Source of the DNA: Candidatus Heimdallarchaeota archaeon
GTDB taxonomy: Archaea > Asgardarchaeota > Heimdallarchaeia > Heimdallarchaeales > Heimdallarchaeaceae
Reading direction: 5' to 3'
Length of the DNA stretch: 33,493 nucleotides
Assembly (NCBI GenBank): GCA_021399395.1
Contig: JAAFKJ010000023.1
Span: 1-33,493 of the forward strand
Made by a program: the position numbers and the translations under genes. Shown piece after piece: positions 9,786 to 17,841 of this stretch. How positions within the stretch are numbered: position 1 is the stretch's first letter; every line of letters starts with the position of its first letter. The notes under the pieces were generated by a model. The model was not told the origin of the DNA and searched no databases. It saw only the letters and a list, made by a program, of their open reading frames with translations.

Positions 9786-9797
9786 GGATTATAATCC
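9786..9797. promoter_or_regulatory. Perfect 12-bp palindrome between divergent genes
   Basis: GGATTATAATCC is a perfect inverted repeat. Past one mismatch it is flanked by A-run and T-run bases that extend the dyad. It lies in the 270-bp region between the minus-strand transporter and the plus-strand zinc-ribbon membrane protein, where a shared regulator could act. No matching regulator gene is adjacent. Confidence 0.35.
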
Positions 9798-9860
9798 CTT
9801 TTGAATTTGTTAAAAAAATATGATTACTATAAAAATTTGCAAAAAATCCCAAAGACTATG

Positions 9861-9869
9861 TTTATAAAA
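9861..9869 (+). promoter_or_regulatory. TATA-like box for the downstream membrane-protein gene
   Basis: TTTATAAAA lies about 52-60 bases before the ATG at 9921. Transcription starting about 25 bases downstream would give a leader of roughly 30 bases. A second small dyad, GAGTAT-AA-ATACTC (9895-9908), lies near the expected transcription start. Confidence 0.5.
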
Positions 9870-9920
9870 GCATATATGAAGTGAGTTTTGCTTAGAGTAT
9901 AAATACTCACTGTGATAATT

Positions 9921-11588
9921 ATGTCTACAAAGATAACCAATAGGACACCCATTCAGATTCAAGCTAGAATCATTTGGATAGGTTGTATAGTCTTTATATT
10001 GATGGGATTACTAAATATTTTGTTCCGTTTTACACCAATGGTTCCAACACTCTTTCCAAAACTCATTATTTCAGGGGACTTAGACCGAATAAGATTTGTT
10101 TTTCAAACTATCGGTTATGTACTGTATTCTGTTACATTTGCAAGTTTGATTCCAATGGCAATAGGTATCCGTAATATAACAGACATTTACTTTGTAGATC
10201 ATATAACAAAATCAGGAAAACAAACAGCAACTTGGATTTTTATCTATTCAGCTTCAGTATTATTAGATATGATATCACTTGGATGGCCCATGATATCGGG
10301 TTTTGTTGCTTTAGCATTGATTGTTGGAAGGGTAATGGCTTTTACAAAACTCAACAAAACCTTCGAAAAAATAAAAAGAATTTTTGATATTAAAGTTGGT
10401 AGTTTCTTCTATCTGCTTTTCGCTTATTATGCAATAATTACTATGGTTCTAGGAGCTGTTGCAAACTATGTTCGAGACGTAGAATTTGAAGTATTTCTAG
10501 CAATTTTCAATGGTGCTATAGAGTCAGTTCTGATGATAATTGTAGGCGCGGTTCTAATATATGATGTATTCCAAATAAAGAAATTCATTGAAGATAGCGA
10601 TATTCAACCGTATTCAAGTAAGAAAGCATATCTTTCAGTAGACAGAACTGATAAACCTGTTCTTTCAACTACTAAAGCTCATGTTCAATCAACAACCCAG
10701 ATTGAGAAGTTACAAGAAAGCTCAGCTAAACAAGAGATGAGAATACAAAAATTGCGTGCAAAAGAAAAAGCTAAGAAAGAAGCACAAGGAAAAACTATTG
10801 AAAAGAAGACAATGCAGATTTCTTATATCACATGTCATCAATGTAATGAGAGAACAGATAAAAATCTCTCATATTGTATGAATTGTGGAGAATCACTAAA
10901 AGATGCAATAGCTAGTATGAAGAAGGAAATTTCAGACATTTCAGTCAGAAGAATTTTATCTCCAAAGAAAGAAAAAATACTTCAACAAGTCGCAGCTGCT
11001 GCTTTCCTAACAGCTTTTGTAGTATATGCTTTTGTTGCAGGTGAGGCTGTTCTAAAAACATATGCCTGGATAATTATAGCTTTGTTTGCTACATACTTAT
11101 TTGTGAATTATATTGTTCTTTTCTTCTCTGGTAGAGGATTTGCAGTTACAACAGTTCTGAGTGACATCTCATTTTTGTTCATAATTTTACCTGTTCTTTG
11201 TGCTATATTTTCATATTTCGTAACACTTGCTGTAGTAGCCATGACAGAAGATACACTTATGGAAGATTTTAGATGGATGTTAATTGGGCTAACTATAGCA
11301 CTTTCATTGACGAGTATACTTTCGATGTTGAGCTTCAAGGTTAGACAAACAAACATGAACTTGAAGGAATACATTGCTTACAGACTTGATTTCAAAGCAA
11401 GAACTGCAGAACTAAATAAAGAACAAGAACGAGTAGAAAAGAAGAGAGCTAATTTTGATAGTCTTGATCGAATAGAAGCTAACATGGCTAAACAAAGGCA
11501 AGAAAAAGTTATGAATTACGAGGATTTTGATTATAAACAGAGATTGAAAGATTTGGGAAGTCCATTAACTAACGATGATGAAGACTGA
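9921..11588 (+). CDS. Polytopic membrane protein with cytosolic-loop zinc ribbon
   Basis: I do not recognise a named family. From the ATG at 9921 the protein is 555 residues; a GTG three codons upstream (9912) is an alternative start. About five to six hydrophobic segments fill residues 15-220. A long hydrophilic, coiled-coil-like stretch (about 255-300) follows. A four-cysteine zinc ribbon comes next, reading ITCHQCNERTDKN and then YCMNCGESL (Cys305, 308, 319, 322). A second set of about four hydrophobic segments (about 355-480) ends in a charged coiled-coil tail. The zinc ribbon between two membrane halves suggests binding to a soluble partner or nucleic acid at the membrane, but this is speculative. 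It is the first gene of a same-strand group with the PAQR gene 37 bases downstream and two more genes after that. Confidence 0.8.
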   Translation: MSTKITNRTPIQIQARIIWIGCIVFILMGLLNILFRFTPMVPTLFPKLIISGDLDRIRFVFQTIGYVLYSVTFASLIPMAIGIRNITDIYFVDHITKSGKQTATWIFIYSASVLLDMISLGWPMISGFVALALIVGRVMAFTKLNKTFEKIKRIFDIKVGSFFYLLFAYYAIITMVLGAVANYVRDVEFEVFLAIFNGAIESVLMIIVGAVLIYDVFQIKKFIEDSDIQPYSSKKAYLSVDRTDKPVLSTTKAHVQSTTQIEKLQESSAKQEMRIQKLRAKEKAKKEAQGKTIEKKTMQISYITCHQCNERTDKNLSYCMNCGESLKDAIASMKKEISDISVRRILSPKKEKILQQVAAAAFLTAFVVYAFVAGEAVLKTYAWIIIALFATYLFVNYIVLFFSGRGFAVTTVLSDISFLFIILPVLCAIFSYFVTLAVVAMTEDTLMEDFRWMLIGLTIALSLTSILSMLSFKVRQTNMNLKEYIAYRLDFKARTAELNKEQERVEKKRANFDSLDRIEANMAKQRQEKVMNYEDFDYKQRLKDLGSPLTNDDED

Positions 11589-11625
11589 AAATTAATAAGC
11601 AAGTTATCTGATAATCCTCTTCAAT

Positions 11626-12273
11626 ATGAAAATAAGAGTACCGTTAAAAAAAGAACAATTTGCAACCTATTCTCATTTGTTTGGTCTGATTCTTGCATTA
11701 ATAGGTTGTATAGTTTTGATTGTTCTAAGCAGGAATAATGTTGAAAACCTAATTGTAGTCATAATATATTCCATCTGTATGTGTTATATGTTCTCAGCTA
11801 GTACTTTGTATCATGCTTTCAAAGAAGGTGAGAATAAGAAATCCTTCTGGAGGATATTTGATCATATAGCCATATACTTCATGATAGCAGGCTCTTATAC
11901 AGTAATATCTTTTCTTTATGCAGATGGTGTGTTTAGATGGGTAATGATCGCTTTACAATGGACATTCGTATTATTAGGTGCTATTCTGAAAATACTTGCT
12001 CTCAACATACCTAATTGGATCGATGTGGGAATTTATTTAATCATGGGCTGGATGATTGTTGTAAGAATGGATTATATGATTCTGAATTTTGATTTAAGAA
12101 TATTTATCCTAGTTCTTCTCGGGGGTATTTCCTATACTATAGGAGCAGTTTTACACGCGATTAATAAGCCTCTTCCTCTCCCAGGTAGATTTGAATTTCA
12201 TGATATTTTTCACATTCTCATCATCGTAGGTGCAGGTTTACACTATCTAGCAGTATTATATGGGGTCGTGTGA
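11626..12273 (+). CDS. Haemolysin III / PAQR (adiponectin-receptor-like) membrane protein
   Basis: The 215-residue protein has about seven hydrophobic helices. It shows the PAQR signatures in order: SASTLYHAF (about residues 59-67), the DHIAIYFMIAGSYT block (about 86-99) and the C-terminal HDIFHILIIVGAGLH (about 191-205). The three conserved His residues (the one in STLYH and the two in HDIFH...H) are the expected zinc ligands. Bacterial and archaeal members (YqfA/HlyIII) are small, as here. Activity is debated: some family members are hydrolases (ceramidase-like) and others have been called haemolysins, so the reaction here is not known. It follows the zinc-ribbon membrane protein by 37 bases and probably shares its transcript. 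Confidence 0.9.
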   Translation: MKIRVPLKKEQFATYSHLFGLILALIGCIVLIVLSRNNVENLIVVIIYSICMCYMFSASTLYHAFKEGENKKSFWRIFDHIAIYFMIAGSYTVISFLYADGVFRWVMIALQWTFVLLGAILKILALNIPNWIDVGIYLIMGWMIVVRMDYMILNFDLRIFILVLLGGISYTIGAVLHAINKPLPLPGRFEFHDIFHILIIVGAGLHYLAVLYGVV

Positions 12274-12331
12274 ATAAAGTATCACAAGAAATATAACCAA
12301 TAGTACTATAATCATAAAACATAGGATTAAT

Positions 12332-13261
12332 TTGAATCTGAAATCAGAAGTCCGACAAAGAGTGGAGTATCAGTGCAATAACTGCAGAAAGATGAGGATA
12401 CTATTTATTGCTCCTGCACTTCAAAGCGCAAAGGTTGATACTCACGGATACACAGAATTTGTAGATGTTCATATCTGTGTAAATGAGGAATTGAGTGCGA
12501 TAAAACTCTTTGTGGATAGTCATTATGATGTGAGAACCCAAGTAACTGTTGAAAGTAAACCAAAAGAAGACGAACCTGTTTTTACAGAGCTTGCTGGGTT
12601 AAATATACCAGTTCCAAAGAAAGCAGAATTCTTGGATCATATCATAGTTCCAACACAAGATTTTGGAGGATATAATCTAACTCACTTATTCATAACAGAT
12701 AAGCTTCGAAGAAGAGATTACATTCTTGAAGGAGAAAAAAAAGGCAAGAAAATTACCACAGCTTCTCCTCTAGGGTTTATTGATATTGAAGGTTATATAG
12801 GCGAAGATATCGAAACTGAGTTCGCAGAAGATTGGCTACTTAACCTAGCTAATTCCATGGAAACTCTAGTATATCTCGATGAAAATCTCCTGTGTTATAT
12901 TGGAGTCTACCTAGATTACATGATAGTTTCCAAACCTCTTGCAAAAGAATTAGTTGAACTTAATCTACTACTTCATGCTACCATGGCTATTCCCCATTCA
13001 ACAGAGGAACACATATCTATTTTCGAAGGACATGTTGAGGAATTGTTTCCTGGATTAAATATAGTTAACTACAGGATATTCAAAGCAATTATGCAAAATT
13101 GTTTGAAAAATGAACAAAAGACTTTGATGAATGTATATGAGGAGATGAAAATAAAGATTACACAACTCCATTCTTTCCCATATTTCTTATCAGTTGTAAG
13201 TCAACTTGTTTCATTTGGATTTGTAAACATTGAAAAACTAGAATTTTATACACTCAACTAG
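12332..13261 (+). CDS. Unknown soluble protein with N-terminal CxxC...HxC motif
   Basis: I do not recognise this 309-residue protein. The start is TTG at 12332, supported by an AGGA element six bases upstream. A later ATG (codon 21) would remove the conserved-looking cysteine pair YQCNNCRK, so TTG is preferred. Cys15, Cys18, His47 and Cys49 (CNNC ... VDVHIC) could form a small zinc site. The middle (about 85-200) is mixed alpha/beta with a conserved-looking hydrophobic core. The C-terminal third is helical and ends in a hydrophobic SVVSQLVSFGFVNI segment, with no clear membrane helix. It sits 58 bases after the PAQR gene and nine bases before the M28-like gene, so the three are probably co-transcribed. 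It may be restricted to Asgard relatives. Confidence 0.65.
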   Translation: MNLKSEVRQRVEYQCNNCRKMRILFIAPALQSAKVDTHGYTEFVDVHICVNEELSAIKLFVDSHYDVRTQVTVESKPKEDEPVFTELAGLNIPVPKKAEFLDHIIVPTQDFGGYNLTHLFITDKLRRRDYILEGEKKGKKITTASPLGFIDIEGYIGEDIETEFAEDWLLNLANSMETLVYLDENLLCYIGVYLDYMIVSKPLAKELVELNLLLHATMAIPHSTEEHISIFEGHVEELFPGLNIVNYRIFKAIMQNCLKNEQKTLMNVYEEMKIKITQLHSFPYFLSVVSQLVSFGFVNIEKLEFYTLN

Positions 13262-13270
13262 GGAAGATAA

Positions 13271-14569
13271 ATGTCACTTGAATTATATAAGATAGATAGC
13301 AAGAGAATTTTCAATATTGTTAAACATATTTGCAGAAAAATCGGTACTAGAGTTTCAGGTACTGAAAACGAGGAAGAAGTTGCTAAATTCATTTCTAAAC
13401 AGTTTGAAAATATAAGTTCGCAAAAAACTTCACACAAAACTTATCCTCACAAATATTATATTGGAACAGAAGCAACCCTTCATCATAAAGACACAGGAAC
13501 AACAATTTCAGGTTCTCCTATCTGGATGACTAAATCTACACCATTAGATGGAGTGGAAGGCGAAGGAGTTTATTTAGGTTCTATTAACCAGTTAGAGGAA
13601 ATTGCTCTTGATACGATAAAAGATAAAATTGTTTTCATATTCTTCTTGAGAGATTACCTTGAGCCTGAAATTTTTGGTAATTTGAAGAAGCTTTACAAAC
13701 TTAAGCCAAAAGGAGTGGTGCTTCTTAGTAACTATAATTCTGAAGTAACTCGATCGGATCCTATTTTCAAGGACAATTCAATATTTTCTCAAATACCAAC
13801 TATCGTTGTTCCAGCGTCAAAATTCGCGGATTTAGGAGAAATACAATTAGATAGTCAATTCAAACTATCTGTAAAAGGAAAAAACCAAGAAGGATTATTG
13901 CACAATGTTATCTATATGCAAGATGGTGAAATAACTGACACTATTTTGATATATGCTCAGCATGATACAGTTGAAAACTCAACAGGGGCGATATCTAATG
14001 CAACAGGTGTTGCTCTTGTTCTAGAAATAGCTAAAGTCATATCAAAAATAGAAACAAAATTCAGTTATGTCTTTGCAACATTCGGTGGAGAAGAACAAAA
14101 CTTGGAAGGTGCAAAAAATTTCTTAGAAGATTATTTTAGATCAAAAATTGTCCTAAGCATAAATCTAGATTCCATAGAACCCTTTCCAGGATTTGTAGCT
14201 TCAATCGTTGCAGGAAATAAAGAATTGTTTGACATTATTAAGGATACTAGCAATATAAATAATTATCCTGCACTTGCTGTAAACAGTACTCCAAACGAAG
14301 GAGCTAATATGATTTTTGCTCAAGAGGGAATACCATCAATAATGGTACTATTCAAGGGCGCTTTAGCTTCTGGTATTAATAGAACTGAATTAGATAACAT
14401 AAAACTTGTATCTGAAAAATCTTTGAAGGAAACAGGGGAATATGTACTCAGATTAGTACAGAAAATAGAATCTTTGGAAGATCTAAGTTTTGCAGAAGGA
14501 ATCCCACCCAATCTAGAAAAAGAAACAGAAAACTATTTTGACAGATTACAATTTTATTTGGATGAATAG
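13271..14569 (+). CDS. M28-fold protein with PA domain, predicted non-catalytic
   Basis: The 432-residue protein keeps the M28 aminopeptidase fold. A PA-like insert lies at about 85-205, from EGVYLGSINQLEE on. The catalytic core runs from about 220 to 370. Compared with Vibrio aminopeptidase, three of the five zinc ligands are changed. The first His of the HxD motif is Gln230 (AQHDT, with Asp232 kept). The bridging Asp of GADDDASG is Ser242 (GAISNATG). The last His (SDHxxW) is Asn346 (GANMIF). The catalytic and ligand Glu pair (GGEEQN, 274-275) and Asp300 (NLDS) remain. I infer a pseudoenzyme that keeps a binding role, comparable to transferrin receptor or nicastrin. The ATG follows a GGGA ribosome-binding site ten bases upstream. 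There is no signal peptide. Confidence 0.85.
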   Translation: MSLELYKIDSKRIFNIVKHICRKIGTRVSGTENEEEVAKFISKQFENISSQKTSHKTYPHKYYIGTEATLHHKDTGTTISGSPIWMTKSTPLDGVEGEGVYLGSINQLEEIALDTIKDKIVFIFFLRDYLEPEIFGNLKKLYKLKPKGVVLLSNYNSEVTRSDPIFKDNSIFSQIPTIVVPASKFADLGEIQLDSQFKLSVKGKNQEGLLHNVIYMQDGEITDTILIYAQHDTVENSTGAISNATGVALVLEIAKVISKIETKFSYVFATFGGEEQNLEGAKNFLEDYFRSKIVLSINLDSIEPFPGFVASIVAGNKELFDIIKDTSNINNYPALAVNSTPNEGANMIFAQEGIPSIMVLFKGALASGINRTELDNIKLVSEKSLKETGEYVLRLVQKIESLEDLSFAEGIPPNLEKETENYFDRLQFYLDE

Positions 14570-14570
14570 C

Positions 14571-14585
14571 TTTTTTCTCATTTTT
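14571..14585 (+). terminator. T-rich transcription terminator after the M28-like gene
   Basis: TTTTTTCTCATTTTT directly follows the stop codon at 14567-14569. Archaeal intrinsic termination commonly uses such U-tracts without a stem-loop. Confidence 0.5.
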
Positions 14586-14670
14586 ATATAACCAAGTGGA
14601 GATTTTTGTCGAATTTGAGTACCAATCTGAGTATGTGCGGATTGTCAAAGATGCAGTTGATGAGGAAGAC

Positions 14671-15789
14671 TTAGGTATCTATGAGTACTTCTAACATATC
14701 TGCAAATCTATTTAGCCCCTCTTCAAGATATTCTTTCTCAGATCCTATTCCTATTCTTAGATAACTATCCATTCCATAGCAATCCCCAGCTACAAGAAGT
14801 AAGCTCTTCTCTTTCCTCAGTTTCTCTGTTAGGTCAGTAGAATTCATATCTATGTGATATTTTACAAAAGACATTGCACCAGCTTCTTGAGGAACAAATG
14901 TGAAGAGATGCTTTCTAGTATCCATCCAATCTTGAAAGAATTCAAGGTTTTCATTCAATAGTTTTCTGTTTCTGGATAAAATTCTTTCTCTCATTTCGGG
15001 TTGAAGAGCCCATTCAGCAATTTGTTGACTCAGTACACTTGGTGAGATTGTTGTATAATCATGATATGACCAAGCTTTGCTAGCAAATTCTTCTGGACCA
15101 ACAATCCACCCCATTCTCAAACCTGGTAAACTGTATGCTTTAGATAACCCACCAACTGCTATTACTTTTTCATATTTATTATAAACTGTTTCAATCTCGT
15201 TTCCATCTAATTCAGCACCTCTATATACTTCGTCACTGTGAATATAGGCATCCGCGTCCTCAGCTAAGTCGATAATACACTTTACAGCTGAATCGCTCAA
15301 AATTGAACCAGTTGGATTGTTAGGATTGCATATTGAAATCATTTTTGTATTCTTGGTTATGATGCTCTTAAGATCTTCAAGATCAGGTTGCCAGTCTAGT
15401 TCTTCTTTCAAGTAAAACGGTTTGACCTTTGCGCCTAATGATTGAGCCAAACCATATGTTTGCATATAGTTTGGTAACATACAAACAAATTCATCATCTT
15501 TCTCTAACATACTCCACATCGAGATAAAATTGGCTTCAGCTGAACCATTTGTAACAAGAATATTCTCTTGAGTAGAGGTGGGATATAATTTACAAATGGC
15601 TTCTCTTAATCCAATTGAACCATTTGTTTGACCATATCCTATACGAATATTGTTCAGCTGTTTTATTTGATTTGCATCTAGTAATTCTTCGAGAGTAAAT
15701 GGATGAATCCCACTCTCGGTTAGATTATATTCAACAGTATTTTCCCAGAGAGATTGTCGTCTTTCAAGCTCAAATGTATCAATTTTCAT
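14671..15789 (-). CDS. Class I/II PLP-dependent aminotransferase
   Basis: The 372-residue protein has the fold-type I aminotransferase layout. It shows SICNPNNPTGS (Asn158 area), the PLP-phosphate and ring-binding HSDEVYR (Asp186), and the Schiff-base lysine Lys217 in GGLSKAYSLPGLRMGW. A C-terminal YLRIGIGSEKEYLEEGL carries the carboxylate-binding Arg. The length is normal for the family. The substrate is not deducible from sequence. The gene is divergent from the ornithine-cyclodeaminase-family gene with 109 bases between starts, so the two may share regulation and act in the same amino-acid pathway. It uses ATG at 15789. Confidence 0.92.
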   Translation of the reverse strand: MKIDTFELERRQSLWENTVEYNLTESGIHPFTLEELLDANQIKQLNNIRIGYGQTNGSIGLREAICKLYPTSTQENILVTNGSAEANFISMWSMLEKDDEFVCMLPNYMQTYGLAQSLGAKVKPFYLKEELDWQPDLEDLKSIITKNTKMISICNPNNPTGSILSDSAVKCIIDLAEDADAYIHSDEVYRGAELDGNEIETVYNKYEKVIAVGGLSKAYSLPGLRMGWIVGPEEFASKAWSYHDYTTISPSVLSQQIAEWALQPEMRERILSRNRKLLNENLEFFQDWMDTRKHLFTFVPQEAGAMSFVKYHIDMNSTDLTEKLRKEKSLLLVAGDCYGMDSYLRIGIGSEKEYLEEGLNRFADMLEVLIDT

Positions 15790-15898
15790 AGATAAATATC
15801 AAATAAATTTCGATTATATAAATCTTCCAAGTAAGAAGAATAAAAATCGTTTTAAGATACAATTATATATTCTCTATATTACATTCAAGTGGTTTAAT

Positions 15899-16849
15899 AT
15901 GGTACGCACCGTACTTCTAGAAAAAATAAAAACAATCTTAGAGACGATAGATGTAATAAAAATCATTGAGGAAGGTTTCATTTCATATTCTAAAGGAAAT
16001 GTTGTTATTCCTCCTGTTGGTGAGATGATCTTTGAGGAAGCACCAGGGGAGTGTCACATCAAATATGGGTTCATTAAAGAAGATGAGTATTTTGTTATCA
16101 AGGTAGCTACTGGGTTCTACAATAATCCCAAAATCAATCTTCCAGCATCAGATGGTTTGATGCTTTTATTCAGTCAGAAAACAGGACAACTATTATGTGT
16201 TTTACTAGATGAAGGACATCTAACTAATGTTCGAACAGCTGCAGCAGGAGCTATAGCTTCTAAGTATATGGCACCTAGAAAGGTACATAGAATAGGAGTT
16301 TTTGGAGCTGGAATCCATGGAAGACTTCAACCCATCTATCTTCAGAAGGTTCTAGATTGTAAGAACATCGTCACTTGGGGTATGAATGAACAAGAGCTGG
16401 AAATCTACAAACGAGATATGGAAAGATTAGGGTTTGAAGTTGAAACAACAATGAATCCCGAAGATATAACTTCAACATGTAATTTGATAGTTACTTGCAC
16501 ACCTTCTAAAACTCCTCTAATTTCAGCTGATTTGATACAAGAAGGAACTCATATTACAGCTATTGGTTCTGATACTCCTGAGAAGCAAGAGTTAGATTCA
16601 GCAATTTTACAAAGAGCGGATAGAGTCATTGTAGATAGCATTGATCAGTGTATGCTAAGAGGAGAGAGTTTCAAAGCTATGCTAGCAGGAATGATGACCA
16701 AGGATAAAATGGTAGAATTAGGTAATATAATTGGAGATGAAAATCTTAGAAGACAATCCGATGAAGAAATTACTGTTGTTGACCTAACAGGAGTTGCTGT
16801 TCAAGATATTCAAATTGCTAAAGCAGTCTGGAATTCTATTAAAGAATAG
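15899..16849 (+). CDS. Ornithine cyclodeaminase / alanine dehydrogenase / mu-crystallin family enzyme
   Basis: The 316-residue protein matches the family along its length. It has PPVGEMIFEEAPGECHIKYG near the start, the active-site Lys68 in VIKVATGF, and Arg112 in LTNVRTAAAGAIAS. The Rossmann NAD(P)-binding motif is FGAGIHG (136-141), and the catalytic Asp225 lies in AIGSDTPEKQELD. Members either cyclise ornithine to proline with loss of ammonia or reversibly reduce imines such as pyruvate imine to alanine; sequence alone does not decide. The aminotransferase opposite it is a plausible partner supplying or removing amino groups. The start ATG at 15899 fits the family N-terminus. Confidence 0.92.
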   Translation: MVRTVLLEKIKTILETIDVIKIIEEGFISYSKGNVVIPPVGEMIFEEAPGECHIKYGFIKEDEYFVIKVATGFYNNPKINLPASDGLMLLFSQKTGQLLCVLLDEGHLTNVRTAAAGAIASKYMAPRKVHRIGVFGAGIHGRLQPIYLQKVLDCKNIVTWGMNEQELEIYKRDMERLGFEVETTMNPEDITSTCNLIVTCTPSKTPLISADLIQEGTHITAIGSDTPEKQELDSAILQRADRVIVDSIDQCMLRGESFKAMLAGMMTKDKMVELGNIIGDENLRRQSDEEITVVDLTGVAVQDIQIAKAVWNSIKE

Positions 16850-16900
16850 GAAGATTCAAACCAGATTTTGATTCTTTTAGTGATTACCTACATAGTTAAT

Positions 16901-16909
16901 TTTTATACA
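16901..16909 (+). promoter_or_regulatory. TATA-like box for the small Cys4 protein gene
   Basis: TTTTATACA centred about 32 bases before the ATG at 16937 would place the transcript start within a few bases of that ATG, giving a near-leaderless mRNA. This supports the short start over an in-frame TTG upstream at 16868. Confidence 0.45.
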
Positions 16910-16936
16910 AATGATTGTTACATTATTTTGAAGCTC

Positions 16937-17203
16937 ATGATCTCAGATGAAATCTCTTGTCCAAACTGTTTTACAAGTGGAGTAACAATTCTTGAGAAAA
17001 GAGAGAGTAAGCACTTAGATAATGGTATTTATTACAAAATTGTGGAATTAACCCTTGTTTGTAAAGCGGGGTGCTGGCATAATTGGTCGGAGTATTATCG
17101 AGTCGAGCTCAAGAATTTTAATGAAGACGAGAGAATTGTAAAATTACCTCTTTTTAGTGAGAAAATTATAAATCCTGACCAGATAAATTTCAGCAAAGAG
17201 TAG
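16937..17203 (+). CDS. Small four-cysteine (probable zinc-binding) protein
   Basis: From the ATG at 16937 the protein is 88 residues, beginning MISDEISCPNCFTSG. Cys8-x2-Cys11 and Cys42-x3-Cys46 (VCKAGCWHNW) form a likely zinc-ribbon-like site. A longer frame from a TTG at 16868 would add a hydrophobic 23-residue tail that looks like non-coding leader and would overlap the TATA-like box. I do not recognise a family. It is a stand-alone gene between the cyclodeaminase gene and a decayed kelch gene. Such small zinc proteins are often involved in protein or nucleic-acid contacts, but no role can be assigned. Confidence 0.6.
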   Translation: MISDEISCPNCFTSGVTILEKRESKHLDNGIYYKIVELTLVCKAGCWHNWSEYYRVELKNFNEDERIVKLPLFSEKIINPDQINFSKE

Positions 17204-17240
17204 AGAAACTGTGTAGTTTTGGGAAGAGAAATTCTTCACC

Positions 17241-17832
17241 GGAATACCTTATCCATCATCTTGGGGTGCAATGGCATATGACTCTGAATCAGAAACAATA
17301 GTCCAATTTGGAGGAATGCCTCAAAATGATTATTCTTCTAATGAAACATGGATATATGATTATTCTACTAATACTTGGACAAAAGCAGATCCTGCTAATG
17401 TTCCTAGTATGAGATCTAGTAATGTTATGGCCTATGATTCTGAATCAGATATGGTCATTATGCATGTGGAGGATTAACTGCTGAAGATAATCCAGATGGA
17501 GTACAAATCTTTTACAATGACACTTGGGCATATGATACTAATTCAGATACATGGACAAATATGAACCCAGTTACTAAACCTCAAAGAATTGGACACCAAA
17601 TGGCTTATGAGGAGGAGAGTGATTTAGTTATTCTATTTGGAGGATTAGTAGCTTCAAATTTAGATACTTTCTACAATGACATTTTTACTTATGACTTAAC
17701 ACAAATAATTGGACATTAATGCCTTCTAAATTGTGTCCAACTACAGAAGAAAATATGTTTTATCTTTATCCTGCACTTATTTTCTCTAGTATCATAGTAG
17801 TCATTTTTCGAATAAGAAGAAAGAAGAAATAA
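17241..17832 (+). pseudogene. Decayed kelch-repeat surface protein remnant
   Basis: Joining three frames gives clear kelch-type repeats: WGAMAYDSESETIVQFGG, WIYDYSTNTWTKADP, a second AMAYDSESD-type repeat, then TWAYDTNSDTWTNMNP, HQMAYEEESDLVILFGG and FTYDL. A final segment MFYLYPALIFSSIIVVIF followed by RIRRKKK looks like a C-terminal membrane anchor with a basic cytoplasmic tail. There is a frameshift near 17460 (in the VIM...GGL repeat) and another near 17700 (after YDL), and no in-frame start or signal peptide upstream. The remaining piece covers roughly three repeats, fewer than a full kelch propeller. It was probably a cell-surface adhesion or recognition protein and is now non-functional, unless the breaks are sequencing errors. 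Confidence 0.85.
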
Positions 17833-17841
17833 ACGTTTCTT

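Noticed and set aside
11108..11374. A minus-strand frame inside the zinc-ribbon membrane protein gene
   Set aside because: It is antisense to a well-supported gene and has no ribosome-binding site or family features.
16868..16936. TTG start that would add a hydrophobic N-terminus to the small Cys4 protein
   Set aside because: It would place a TATA-like box inside the gene; the ATG at 16937 fits better.
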